From CAZGHF01 sp964525595 (GTDB lineage Bacteria; Patescibacteriota; Minisyncoccia; UBA6257; GWB1-50-10), in contig CAZGHF010000012.1 in NCBI GenBank assembly GCA_964525595.1, positions 1 through 19,712 on the forward strand: a DNA stretch of 19,712 bases, read 5' to 3'. The position numbers were made by a program, and so were the translations under genes. Within the stretch, counting starts at the first letter, position 1. The number at the start of each line of letters is the position of its first letter. This document shows, piece by piece, positions 7,661-15,657 of this stretch. The notes under the pieces were generated by a model that was given only the letters and a program-made list of their open reading frames with translations, was not told the DNA's origin and searched no databases.

Positions 7661-8802
7661 AACCATTTTTCTCCGTTATTATTCCCACCAAGGACAGGCC
7701 GGCTCTCCTTCGCGACGCCATGAAAAGCGTCATTTTGCAGGATTTTGACGACTACGAGCTCATAGTTTCCGACAATTTCAATAACGAAAGAACGAAAGAA
7801 GTTGTAGATGAATTTGGAAGTGACCCCCGCCTGAAATATATCCGTCCCGACAAAGAGTTAAACATTCCCGACCATTGGGAATTTGCCGGGAAAAAGGCAA
7901 GCGGTAAATACGTTCTCATTCTTACCGACCGGTCTTTTCTGAAACAGGGTGCTTTGAAGGAAGTATACAGCGTAATAAAAGAGTCAAAAGAGCCCTCGGC
8001 AGTTTTCTGGAAATACGGTTATTTTAACGAAAAAAAAGGTGTGCTCAGGAGTGAGAGAAGTGAGCCGGGTTTTAGAAATTTTAGTTCTCTAAGTCTCTTA
8101 GAAGAGTTTAGCCGGACATTGGATGCTCACTCCTTGCCTCGGCCGCATGTCGGCTGCTATCGGCACGACCTGATTGAAAAAATTCGCAATGACATTGGCG
8201 CCCTTTATCTGCCTTACGCACCGGATTATACCTCATCCCTGTTGGTTTTGGCGCATATTGATAATGTAGTTTTTATCCCGCGTCCGCTTTTTTTCTTCCA
8301 GGGAGCATCGGTCAGCGCCGGTACTAGGGCCCAGTCAAACATAACTCGCTATCTTAAGTCTCTGAATTTGTCCGACCCCTATGAATTTGTTCCGATTAAG
8401 TCTTCGGTCAATACCAATATGATTTTCAATGATCTGGCAAAGATTAAAAATATCGCCGGCGGCAATTTCCGGAAAATTGACATTAACTGGGTTTTTTATT
8501 TTGTCCTTTACTACCAAACTTTGGTTGAGATGAAAATAATTTGGGGAGTTAAGGGGAGCAAACTTGCTGGATTTTGGAAGGAATGGTCGAGGACCCTCTC
8601 GACCTTCGATAAGAATTTTCAAAAACTGGTCAGAGCGGGGATAAGGAGAAGATGGTTCAATATTTTTAAATCCTATTTAAGAGAAACATTTTTGGGTTCC
8701 GTTCTCCTCGGTTTTAAACGCTTATTGATGAAAAAACCGACCTACCGCTTCTCCAACATGCTTGAGGCGGGCGGCTTTAATTTTGAAGAGAAATCTCAAT
8801 AA
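7657..8802 (+). CDS. Family 2 glycosyltransferase
   Basis: The 381-residue protein begins with the GT-A fold of family GT2: FFSVIIPTKDRPALLRDAMKS at 4-24, LIVSDN at 35-40 and GKYVLILTD near 83-91. The usual DxD metal motif is reduced to TDR (90-92), so donor binding may differ from a standard GT2. The region after about 230 is a poorly conserved extension with basic and aromatic residues, likely for membrane or lipid-acceptor contact. It starts on an ATGA overlap with the E1 beta-like gene. It presumably transfers the sugar made upstream onto a lipid-linked glycan. It converges on the - strand methyltransferase, overlapping by 26 bases. Confidence 0.78.
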   Translation: MKPFFSVIIPTKDRPALLRDAMKSVILQDFDDYELIVSDNFNNERTKEVVDEFGSDPRLKYIRPDKELNIPDHWEFAGKKASGKYVLILTDRSFLKQGALKEVYSVIKESKEPSAVFWKYGYFNEKKGVLRSERSEPGFRNFSSLSLLEEFSRTLDAHSLPRPHVGCYRHDLIEKIRNDIGALYLPYAPDYTSSLLVLAHIDNVVFIPRPLFFFQGASVSAGTRAQSNITRYLKSLNLSDPYEFVPIKSSVNTNMIFNDLAKIKNIAGGNFRKIDINWVFYFVLYYQTLVEMKIIWGVKGSKLAGFWKEWSRTLSTFDKNFQKLVRAGIRRRWFNIFKSYLRETFLGSVLLGFKRLLMKKPTYRFSNMLEAGGFNFEEKSQ

Positions 8803-9457
8803 CGCATCCGCGTTTTGCCCACTCGCCCTGCCAGGAGTTGTCGGAGAGGCTGACGATTTTTATTTTGGGGATTCCCAGTTCTTTAAAAAGCATTTCCCAG
8901 TTATAGGACCAGTGGTCGGCTTCGTAAGCGTGATGCTTATCGTTCCGCCATTCAACCAAAATAATGGATTTTTTTGCGATTCTGATTAATTCATTCAGGA
9001 CTTCTTTAACCTTCTCCGGACCAATATAGATTAAGACCGCGTCAGTGAATACGATGTCAAAATCGTTATCCGGGAATTTTTTCAACGCTCCAATGGAGCC
9101 GGTTTCCAAATGAACGTTGGAGATTTTATTTTTGGCAACGTGTTCCTTTCCGATTTTTATGGCGCTTTTACTGATATCGATTCCCCAGAACTCTGTTTCG
9201 GGAAATTTTTTTGAAAGGAGGATGAGGTTAGGTCCCGAGGCGCAGCCGAATTCGAAAACCTTTTGAAAAGGAGCGTGGCGGGTAATTGTCTGGAAAAGGG
9301 GTTTGTGGCGTGATTTCTCCAATGTTTCCGGAGAGATATATTTTTCAGCCCAATTTTTATCTTGGAAGATATGGCGGAAACGCCAATAAAATTTGTCCGA
9401 TTCCGTGCCAAACAGTCTATCGGCCGCTCTTTTTATTTTTCTTAATAATTTCTTCAT
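8777..9457 (-). CDS. Class I SAM-dependent methyltransferase
   Basis: The 226-residue protein has a Rossmann methyltransferase core: motif I FEFGCASGPN at 68-77, the acidic WGIDIS near 91, NDFDIVFTDAVLIYI near 131 and a final beta hairpin. The N-terminal 50 residues are basic and predicted helical. Methyltransferases of this type in glycan loci cap or decorate sugars; the target is unknown. Its start lies 41 bases inside the upstream GT4 gene, and its last 26 bases overlap the convergent GT2 gene. It is probably the last gene of the - strand operon that starts at 11515. Confidence 0.75.
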   Translation of the reverse strand: MKKLLRKIKRAADRLFGTESDKFYWRFRHIFQDKNWAEKYISPETLEKSRHKPLFQTITRHAPFQKVFEFGCASGPNLILLSKKFPETEFWGIDISKSAIKIGKEHVAKNKISNVHLETGSIGALKKFPDNDFDIVFTDAVLIYIGPEKVKEVLNELIRIAKKSIILVEWRNDKHHAYEADHWSYNWEMLFKELGIPKIKIVSLSDNSWQGEWAKRGCVIEISLQN

Positions 9458-10520
9458 ATATCTTTTCCGTTTTTTCCATTTCGGTGTAGTAATTATTTTT
9501 CTCCTTGATAATTTGCCGATTACGGATACCCTGTTTTTTTCTCAAATCGACGTTATCTATAAGGGTGGTAATTTTTTCCGCGAGAGCTTCGGGAGATTTT
9601 ACGGGAATTATAAATTCATTGTCTATCCAGTCTTTGCTGTCTCCCGTATCGGTGGCGACTACCGGTAAACTACTTGCCATTGCCTCCGCCGTTGATGCCG
9701 AGAGTCCGCTGTCAGAGAGGGCAGTGGAGACGTAAACGTTAGCAGACTGAAGCAAGACAGGAAGTTTCTCATTATTAACCTGCCCTAAGAATTGAACATT
9801 TTTTTGGATGTTTAATTCTTTGCTTAGATTTTCTAGGAACTCTCTCTCAGTTCCGCCACCCGCAAGCACAAACTTAGTATTCGGCGCTGATTTTATAACA
9901 ATCGCCGCCGCTCTTATCAAGGTTTCAATGTTGTATATCGGTTCCAGGTTTCGGAGAGAGACGACCTTAACCTTTAACATTTGACTCTTAACACTTGACC
10001 CGGGACGGAATTTCTCTACGTCAGTGCCGAAGCGAATGAGGTGAATTTTTTCTCTGTCCGCTCCCAATCCGATTAATCTTTCAAAAGTATTTTCGCCGTC
10101 GCAGGTGTAAACATCAGCTCTGTCAACAATAAAAATAAGGACAAGTTTCCGGACGAAGCTGCCTAAAAGAATATCCGAACCCCAAGGCGTGAGAACGGTC
10201 GGATGGAAATTTGCGAGCGCGGCGGTGAAGCCGTAAGTGCCGGCCGAGTGAACGTGAAGTAAATCCGGTTTTTCTTTCTGGAGAATATCTTTAATTTGTT
10301 TTACGGCGCTTGGTAGATAGCGAGGAGCGAATAGTCCGTTTATGTCGGTAAGGGGGGAAGGAGTTATTTCGTAAAATTTCGTTCTTTTAACCAACTCTTT
10401 GGCTTCAGGAATGGGCGGTGCGAAAGAAAGCCACACAATTTCGTGGCCTTTGTCGGTAAAAAACTTTACCCAGCGGACGCTGTGGATAGAGTTGGCGCCA
10501 GCCAAGAACGCGATTTTCAT
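9417..10520 (-). CDS. Family 4 glycosyltransferase
   Basis: The 367-residue GT-B enzyme has an N-terminal acceptor domain (MKIAFLAGANSIHSVRW, LHVHSAGTYG near 93, TPWGSDIL near 111) and a C-terminal nucleotide-sugar domain with FVLAGGGTERE near 218 and the GT4 donor-binding segment DSGLSASTAEAMASSLPVVATD near 268. There the first acidic residue of the E-x7-E motif is Asp and the second is Glu. It is expected to work at the cytoplasmic membrane on a lipid-linked glycan. It starts on an ATGA overlap with the ExoA-like gene. A short tandem-repeat insertion lies in the interdomain linker (described separately). The donor sugar cannot be told. Confidence 0.82.
   Translation of the reverse strand: MKIAFLAGANSIHSVRWVKFFTDKGHEIVWLSFAPPIPEAKELVKRTKFYEITPSPLTDINGLFAPRYLPSAVKQIKDILQKEKPDLLHVHSAGTYGFTAALANFHPTVLTPWGSDILLGSFVRKLVLIFIVDRADVYTCDGENTFERLIGLGADREKIHLIRFGTDVEKFRPGSSVKSQMLKVKVVSLRNLEPIYNIETLIRAAAIVIKSAPNTKFVLAGGGTEREFLENLSKELNIQKNVQFLGQVNNEKLPVLLQSANVYVSTALSDSGLSASTAEAMASSLPVVATDTGDSKDWIDNEFIIPVKSPEALAEKITTLIDNVDLRKKQGIRNRQIIKEKNNYYTEMEKTEKIYEEIIKKNKKSGR
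9971..9998 (-). repeat. Degenerate 14-base tandem repeat inside the GT4 gene
   Basis: Read on the - strand, two adjacent 14-base units, TCAAGTGTTAAGAG and TCAAATGTTAAAGG, match at 11 of 14 positions. They encode roughly residues 174-184 (SSVKSQMLKVK), in the linker between the two GT-B domains. The unit length is not a multiple of three, so the pair keeps frame only as a whole. It looks like a small inserted repeat in a tolerant loop. Confidence 0.4.
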
Positions 10521-11515
10521 AGAATCAGTTTAACAAGACCGATAAGAGAACCAAAACCGTAACCGAAGTGACGGATGACGAAAGCAGTTATTAAAAACGG
10601 CAGGAGAGTCAGTTTCTTTTCACCGAGAGCAATCCGGATCGAAAAGTAAAGCGAGGTAAGAACATAGGGGGCAAGAACGAGTGCCGTAAGATATATAAAA
10701 GGCGTGTACCAAATTGAGAGGATGAGTGGTCCGAAGATGCCAAGGACAAAAAACAAAGGAATAAGATGACGCAGTTTGAAGGGCGGGGCGCCGTATTTCA
10801 TCGGCAGGATTGCCCAGACACCGTCTTTTACGTTGTGTTTGAAGAACGCGCCAAAATTTGATTTTGGAAAATACTGAATTGTTATATCAGGTACGAGCAT
10901 GATTTTTCCGCCGGCGCGCTTCAGGCGAATGTTGAATTCCATGTCCTGGCTTCGGACAAGATTTTCGTTATAGAGACCGATTTTTTTGAAAACCCCCTTG
11001 CGATAACAACCGCAGAAAACTGTATCTACTTCTCTTGGTTCTTTGGTACCGGTTTGGTAATAAGCGTTGCCGACGCCAAAAAAAGAAGAGAAGGTAAGAG
11101 CAATGGCCTTGGCAATTTTCGTGTTTTTGGCTGGTATCGCTCGCCTTATACCGCCTACATTATCGGCTTCATATTTTTCAAGGTAGGCGGCGCATTTTTC
11201 AACATAATTGGCTGGGTAGATTGAGTGAGCGTCAAGCCGAATAATGATTTCACCGCGGGCTTCGTTTATGCCAAGGTTCATTGCTGCTGGCGTGATTTTT
11301 CTGGGATTCCTGATTAATCGGATAAGAGGATGTTTTTCAGAATACGATTTAATAATTTCTCTTGTTTTGTCTTCGCTATCGCCGTCAACAACCAGAATTT
11401 CAGTTTTTTCTTTGGGGTAAGTTTGGGCAAGAGTTGAGTCCAGACACTTTGCGATAAATTTTTCCTCATTTCTTGCCGGGACGACTATTGAAACCTTTAA
11501 TTTTGGTTTTTTCAT
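10517..11515 (-). CDS. ExoA-like family 2 glycosyltransferase with C-terminal membrane segments
   Basis: The 332-residue protein has a GT2 catalytic domain: VSIVVPARNEEKFI at 8-21, VVDGDSEDKT at 42-51, the metal motif region RLDAHS at 93-98, GCGCYRK-type acceptor loop FCGCYRKGVF near 157, and the QDMEFNIRL segment at 190-198. It ends in three or four hydrophobic helices between about 240 and 330. This matches succinoglycan ExoA-like enzymes, which add a sugar to undecaprenyl-linked intermediates at the inner membrane. It is the first gene of the - strand operon, with a good promoter directly in front (11524-11552). Its start is 5 bases from the divergent ligase frame. Confidence 0.83.
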   Translation of the reverse strand: MKKPKLKVSIVVPARNEEKFIAKCLDSTLAQTYPKEKTEILVVDGDSEDKTREIIKSYSEKHPLIRLIRNPRKITPAAMNLGINEARGEIIIRLDAHSIYPANYVEKCAAYLEKYEADNVGGIRRAIPAKNTKIAKAIALTFSSFFGVGNAYYQTGTKEPREVDTVFCGCYRKGVFKKIGLYNENLVRSQDMEFNIRLKRAGGKIMLVPDITIQYFPKSNFGAFFKHNVKDGVWAILPMKYGAPPFKLRHLIPLFFVLGIFGPLILSIWYTPFIYLTALVLAPYVLTSLYFSIRIALGEKKLTLLPFLITAFVIRHFGYGFGSLIGLVKLIL

Positions 11516-11516
11516 A

Positions 11517-11525
11517 TGGTATGAT
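11517..11525 (+). promoter_or_regulatory. Possible extended -10 promoter for the O-antigen ligase-like gene
   Basis: TGGTATGAT on the + strand fits the extended -10 pattern TGnTATAAT, with one mismatch in the hexamer. No -35 at the correct distance is seen. If this is the promoter, transcription would start near 11532, after the ATG at 11521, and translation would have to begin at the in-frame GTG at 11539. It overlaps the - strand promoter, so the two could exclude each other. Confidence 0.3.
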
Positions 11526-12870
11526 TGTAACTAATCCCGTGGCTACGCTCAACTTTTTTAAGGTTTCAAAATTTTTCATCTACGCGGCGCTCTTTAGCGT
11601 CATTTTCGTAAACACCGAAACTCTTTTTCCTTTCATTGTCACCAAATACGTTTTCTTGAGAATTGCGGTTGGTCTCGCCCTGATAAATTTTTTACTCGGC
11701 TGGCTTTTCCTGAAGGGAGGAGAGAGTAGGGTTTTCGAAAAGGAGATTTTGAATCGCCTGAAGTCGCCGCTCGTCATCGCCGTGTCGCTTTTCGTTCTCG
11801 TATTTCTCCTGGCTGGTTTTTTTGGCTTCAATCCTGGCAATTCTTTCTGGTCCAACTTTGAACGGGGCGAAGGAGGCTTTCAACTGCTGACGTTTTATAT
11901 TTTTTTTCTCCTTCTCGTTTTTTTATTTAAGGATAAAAAAGATTGGCTTGGGCTTTTCTGGGCATCTCTTCTTGCCACTGTATTAATGATTGCTTACGGT
12001 TTTCTCGCCGCTCTGGGACTGACTGGCTTTATTGGTGTCCCGCTTAAGATTGGTCAGCGTTTCCAAGGCTCTCTGGGGAACACCGCCTATGTTGGTACCT
12101 ATCTTCTTTTCTCCCTTTTTTATGCTTTTTACATGCTAAGTGGGGGATTCGAGAAAATCAGGAATCGTTTCGGCAAAACGATTCTGTGGTTTTTGGTGAT
12201 TTTGTTTCTAGTTGTAATCTGGCTTACTCAAAGTCGCGGTCCGTTTTTAGGTTTAGGTGCGGGCGTCGCCACTTTTCTTCTTTTTTGGGGATTTAGCGGT
12301 TCTAAAAAAACGAAGACGGCGAGCGTTTTAATTCTGATTGTTGCAGCTATTTTGGCGGGATCACTTTACACCGTTCGTTTCTCACCGATTATGCAAAAAA
12401 TCGGCCTTACCCGTTTTTTCAATATTACTACTTCAAACTTATCGACTCAAAGCCGACTTTGGTCTTGGCAGTCAGCCTTCGAGGGATGGAAAGAGCGCCC
12501 TCTCTTAGGGTGGGGGCCGGAGAACTTCGGCCGGGTTTTTGATGAACATTTTGACACAAGGCATTTTATTCCCGGTGAGCAGACGGATACCTGGTATGAC
12601 CGGGCTCACAATGTGTTTTTTGATTACCTTGTTGCGACCGGGATATTGGGACTTTTAAGTTATGTAGGAATCTTCGTTGTCTTTTATATTCGCTTCTTTA
12701 GAGCAAGAAACAAGGGTCGGCCTTTGGTACAAAACGCCTTAATTTTCGCGATGCCGATTGCTTACCTCGTCCAGGGCGTCGTTATTTTTGACATTCTGCC
12801 GATTTATATAAATCTTTTCCTTTTCTTGGCTTTCGCCAATTTTAAGTTTCTTCATGAACACAATAGTTAA
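11521..12870 (+). CDS. O-antigen ligase / polymerase-like membrane protein (Wzy/WaaL superfamily)
   Basis: The protein, about 449 residues, has some ten or more hydrophobic segments. It carries the Wzy_C-type core: a TQSRGPFLGLGAG loop, then RLWSWQSAFEGWKERPLLGWGPENF and DRAHNVFFDYLVATGILGLL, which hold the Arg and His residues typical of the periplasmic loop. Such proteins join or polymerise lipid-linked glycans on the outer face of the inner membrane. ATG 11521 is chosen because the frame's earlier ATG (11473) runs deep into the divergent gene; GTG 11539 is an alternative. The last 17 bases overlap the TPR gene, its likely partner. Ligase and polymerase roles cannot be separated by sequence. 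Confidence 0.8.
   Translation: MIVTNPVATLNFFKVSKFFIYAALFSVIFVNTETLFPFIVTKYVFLRIAVGLALINFLLGWLFLKGGESRVFEKEILNRLKSPLVIAVSLFVLVFLLAGFFGFNPGNSFWSNFERGEGGFQLLTFYIFFLLLVFLFKDKKDWLGLFWASLLATVLMIAYGFLAALGLTGFIGVPLKIGQRFQGSLGNTAYVGTYLLFSLFYAFYMLSGGFEKIRNRFGKTILWFLVILFLVVIWLTQSRGPFLGLGAGVATFLLFWGFSGSKKTKTASVLILIVAAILAGSLYTVRFSPIMQKIGLTRFFNITTSNLSTQSRLWSWQSAFEGWKERPLLGWGPENFGRVFDEHFDTRHFIPGEQTDTWYDRAHNVFFDYLVATGILGLLSYVGIFVVFYIRFFRARNKGRPLVQNALIFAMPIAYLVQGVVIFDILPIYINLFLFLAFANFKFLHEHNS
11524..11552 (-). promoter_or_regulatory. Predicted sigma70-type promoter for the - strand glycosyltransferase operon
   Basis: On the - strand, TTGAGC (11552-11547) is followed by exactly 17 bases and TACAAT (11529-11524). 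The expected transcription start, about 7 bases further on, is near 11517, so the mRNA would begin only about 2 bases before the ATG at 11515. This predicts a leaderless or nearly leaderless transcript, consistent with the absence of a ribosome site. Confidence 0.55.
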
Positions 12871-13465
12871 AAAAACAATCATCGCTATTTTTATAGTCGT
12901 CGTCTTTGTCGGCTTATATTTCGGTGCTTATCTGCCGTACAAAAAAGCGAATGCATTTATCACCACCATTCATTTGCTCCAATCGGTGGAGAGCGTTGAT
13001 GAACTGAAATATCGTTTTGATAAGGTGTTAAACATTAACTCGCCGGTTGCTCGCGACGAGGTAGTAGGTTTTACCCTAAACCAGCTTACGAACCTGATTC
13101 GCAACGGCTTATCGGAGGAAGTCGGCGGTTTAATCGTTGGTTATGCGGAGGAAATAGCCCGCCCGATTTTAGCTGACTCCCAAAGCCCGGAGCTTACAAA
13201 GATAATTCTCAAGATGGGGATCGTCTATCAAACAACCTGGTCTATTTATGAAGACAAAGTTTATGCTGAAGCAGCTGAAAATTTATATTTAAGAGGACTT
13301 GAAGTAAGTCCCAATCGGCCGCAGTTCCTCTACGGACTTTTTGACCTGTATTTATCAGAGGGCAGAGTCAAGGAAGCAATTGAGGTTGGAGAGCAGATTA
13401 CCGCTATTTGGCCGGCTGATTCCTTGGTGGGGCAAAAACTTCAGTTATTGAAGGCGTCTGAATAA
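12854..13465 (+). CDS. Membrane-anchored TPR-like protein
   Basis: The 203-residue protein has one N-terminal membrane helix (about residues 8-28: IIAIFIVVVFVGLYFGAYL) followed by a soluble, mostly helical region outside the membrane. The segment at about 150-185 (AENLYLRGLEVSPNRPQFLYGLFDLYLSEGRVKEAIEVGEQ) reads as a tetratricopeptide-like helical hairpin pair. It overlaps the ligase-like gene by 17 bases, so the two are co-translated. TPR proteins next to Wzy/WaaL-like proteins in many bacteria are thought to assist them; that role is inferred here. It converges on the flippase gene with a 21-base tail overlap. Confidence 0.6.
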   Translation: MNTIVKKTIIAIFIVVVFVGLYFGAYLPYKKANAFITTIHLLQSVESVDELKYRFDKVLNINSPVARDEVVGFTLNQLTNLIRNGLSEEVGGLIVGYAEEIARPILADSQSPELTKIILKMGIVYQTTWSIYEDKVYAEAAENLYLRGLEVSPNRPQFLYGLFDLYLSEGRVKEAIEVGEQITAIWPADSLVGQKLQLLKASE

Positions 13466-14908
13466 GCGAAAAGGATTTGCGTAATCTAAGAGAGGTTCTC
13501 TGAATATTTTTAGAGCTGCAAAATAAATTGCGGCGCTAAAGATAATGTTTAAAATCACGTTCACCCCCAAAGTGTAGAGAAAGAATGTCGCCGCCGCCAT
13601 TATGAGGGTGGCAATAAGAATTTTGGGAAGGTGGATTAAGGTTTGGAAATTGTTTATTTTTTTCATCATTCCCCACGTGAAGCCATTTGCCAAAAGCTGA
13701 GAACCTATCGTGGCTAGGGCGCTCCCGGCAATGCCGTAAACCGGTATAAGAAGGAAGTTTAAAATTACGTTCCCTAAAGCTCCTAGACTTACAAATCCGG
13801 TAAAGAGTTTCTGACGATTATAGGCGAATATCGCACTTCCTATAAAAATTCCGGGGAAGATAAGGAAAAGCGTAAAAAGAAGAATCATGAAAGTGCTTGA
13901 GGAGAGCAGGTAGGATGAGCCGTAAATCAAACCTATCATCTGTGGCGCAAGAATTGTGCCACCTACCACAATCGGGAATGCCAGGAGAAGAGCGGCCGCG
14001 ATGCCTTTCTCAAGAATCAGCCGGAATTTTTCGTTATCTTTCCCGGCAAGCCGCGAGAAAGAAGGAAACAAGCTTACCGCCAGAAAACCAGGCAGGAGGT
14101 AAAGAAAAAGAATTATTCTCTGGGCGGCGGAATACAAGCCGACTTCCTCCGCGTCGCGAAACCACCCGAGCATAATCATATCGGTGTTTAACATTATTCC
14201 TCCCAGAAGACCGGCTAGAGCAAAAGGCCAGGCCTCGGTGATAATCGGCTTTATAAGGTTGGTTCGGAAAGATTGCCAAAGCTTCTTTAGGTGGTTTTTT
14301 AGAATAAAAAGGAGAATGATAAGTCCGATGGCCGAACCGATAGTATAGCCAATGGTAAGAGTTTTACTTGAAGGTATAAAAATCAAAGCTGCTCCGCCGA
14401 AGGCGAGAATTGCCAGGTTTGTGGCGATATTTACCCCCGCCTCTATTTCCATTTTTTCAATACTTCGGGTAAAACCAAAGAAGAAATCACGGAGCGTGTC
14501 AAAGGCAAAAAGGAAAATAATAATTGAGAAGAGTTCGCTGGCTCCCTTAATGTTTGCAATAAGAGGCGCGACAAAGAGTATAAGAAGAGTGCTAAAGAGT
14601 ATGAAAATAAGTTTTATAAAAAAACCGGTTGAAAGGTAATAGATTCTTTCCTCCGGATTTCGAGCCGACTCACGGGTGAGAAGCGGGGTAATGCCGACAT
14701 CGGCAAATATTGAAAAGAAACCGGCAATCGCGAGAGCGTAGGAAAAAACGCCGTAGCCGGCGACCCCAAGAATACGGGCGGCATAAATTATAAGCACCGC
14801 CCGAATGAGCTTGCTTGTGATGTTGCCGAAAGTAAGCCAGAAAGTATTTTTTAAAACCGTCTGGGTCGGGGATTTATTCTCAAAAAGGGCGGATTTTATT
14901 TGTTGCAT
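13445..14908 (-). CDS. Polysaccharide flippase (Wzx-like, MOP superfamily)
   Basis: The 487-residue integral membrane protein has about 12 to 14 hydrophobic helices. The N-terminal NTFWLTFGNITSKLIRAVLIIYAARILGVAGYGVFSYALAIAGFF is the classic opening of the polysaccharide_synt/Wzx family, and AQRIILFLYLLPGFLAVSLFPSFSRLAGKD in the middle is also typical. It is expected to move lipid-linked repeat units across the cytoplasmic membrane, linking the glycosyltransferases to the ligase. It is monocistronic on this strand. The divergent dsbA-like gene starts 29 bases away, and its own promoter would have to lie in that gap. Confidence 0.85.
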   Translation of the reverse strand: MQQIKSALFENKSPTQTVLKNTFWLTFGNITSKLIRAVLIIYAARILGVAGYGVFSYALAIAGFFSIFADVGITPLLTRESARNPEERIYYLSTGFFIKLIFILFSTLLILFVAPLIANIKGASELFSIIIFLFAFDTLRDFFFGFTRSIEKMEIEAGVNIATNLAILAFGGAALIFIPSSKTLTIGYTIGSAIGLIILLFILKNHLKKLWQSFRTNLIKPIITEAWPFALAGLLGGIMLNTDMIMLGWFRDAEEVGLYSAAQRIILFLYLLPGFLAVSLFPSFSRLAGKDNEKFRLILEKGIAAALLLAFPIVVGGTILAPQMIGLIYGSSYLLSSSTFMILLFTLFLIFPGIFIGSAIFAYNRQKLFTGFVSLGALGNVILNFLLIPVYGIAGSALATIGSQLLANGFTWGMMKKINNFQTLIHLPKILIATLIMAAATFFLYTLGVNVILNIIFSAAIYFAALKIFREPLLDYANPFRLFRRLQ

Positions 14909-14930
14909 ATTACATATCTTATGATATATT
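14903..14930 (+). promoter_or_regulatory. Predicted extended -10 promoter for the dsbA-like redox operon
   Basis: TTGCAT (14903-14908), a 16-base spacer and TATATT (14925-14930), preceded by TG at 14922-14923, form an extended -10 promoter. The last base of the -10 is 7 bases before the ATG at 14938, so transcription should start at or next to the start codon, giving a leaderless mRNA. The spacer and -35 share bases with the first codon of the divergent flippase gene. Confidence 0.5.
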
Positions 14931-14937
14931 AGGATTC

Positions 14938-15657
14938 ATGGAAAAGAAACGTGAATTGTTATTGCCGGCAAGTATTCTGGTTGCGGCTCTCCTTATCTCC
15001 CTCTCGCTGGTTTATAGTGCCGGTAAAGGAGGTAATACTAAAACAGCGAGTTTAACCCAGCCGGAGACAGAAAGTAAATCTGTTACTCCCCAACCTTCCA
15101 ATATCGAACCGGTTTCAAGTGAAGACCATATTTTGGGCAGTATCAACGCGCCTCTAAAAATCGTTGAGTTTTCGGATTTGGAGTGTCCTTTCTGTAAAGA
15201 TTTTCATCAAACTATGAAGCAGATTATTGAAGAATATGAAGGTCAGGTAGCTTGGGCTTATCGCCACTTTCCTCTTGATTCAATCCATTCAAAAGCGAGA
15301 AAAGAAGCTGAAGCAACAGAGTGTGCCGCAGAACAGGGTGGTAACGACGCTTTTTGGAGCTACGTTGACAGATTGTTTGAGATAACTCCTTCAAATAATG
15401 GTTTAGATTTAGCTCTTTTACCTCAAATCGCGGTAGACATTGGCTTGAATGAAAACAGGTTTCAAGCCTGCTTGGATAGTGGAAAGTATGCTGATCATGT
15501 TGAAGCCGACCTTCAAGACGGCGTGGCTTCCGGAGGAAGGGGAACGCCTTACTCGGTGATAATTGCCCCGGATGGTGAAACCTATTCAATCCCTGCCGCT
15601 TTACCTCTTGAGCAAGTTAGGTTGATAATTGACGAAATTATTAACTCGGGGGAATGA
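14938..15657 (+). CDS. Membrane-anchored DsbA-like thiol oxidoreductase (Thioredoxin_4 family)
   Basis: The 239-residue protein has an N-terminal membrane helix or uncleaved signal (about residues 7-27), a Ser/Thr/Pro-rich linker to about 60, then a DsbA/BdbD-type thioredoxin fold. The active site is CPFC (Cys83-Cys86) in SDLECPFCKDFH, and RGTPYSVI near 201 holds the cis-proline. An inserted helical region contains Cys129 and Cys178, which may form a second disulfide. It should introduce or shuffle disulfides in exported proteins. It overlaps the SPW gene by 4 bases (ATGA), and a thioredoxin reductase-like gene follows, suggesting one redox unit. Confidence 0.82.
   Translation: MEKKRELLLPASILVAALLISLSLVYSAGKGGNTKTASLTQPETESKSVTPQPSNIEPVSSEDHILGSINAPLKIVEFSDLECPFCKDFHQTMKQIIEEYEGQVAWAYRHFPLDSIHSKARKEAEATECAAEQGGNDAFWSYVDRLFEITPSNNGLDLALLPQIAVDIGLNENRFQACLDSGKYADHVEADLQDGVASGGRGTPYSVIIAPDGETYSIPAALPLEQVRLIIDEIINSGE

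Noticed and set aside
8801..8814. AACGC-ATCC-GCGTT hairpin at the GT2/methyltransferase convergence as a terminator
   Set aside because: The stem is only five pairs with no real T-run, and it lies inside the methyltransferase coding end.
11473..11520. Upstream extension of the O-antigen ligase-like gene to ATG 11473
   Set aside because: It would overlap 43 bases of the 5' end of the divergent ExoA-like gene, and the added residues do not look like part of the membrane protein.
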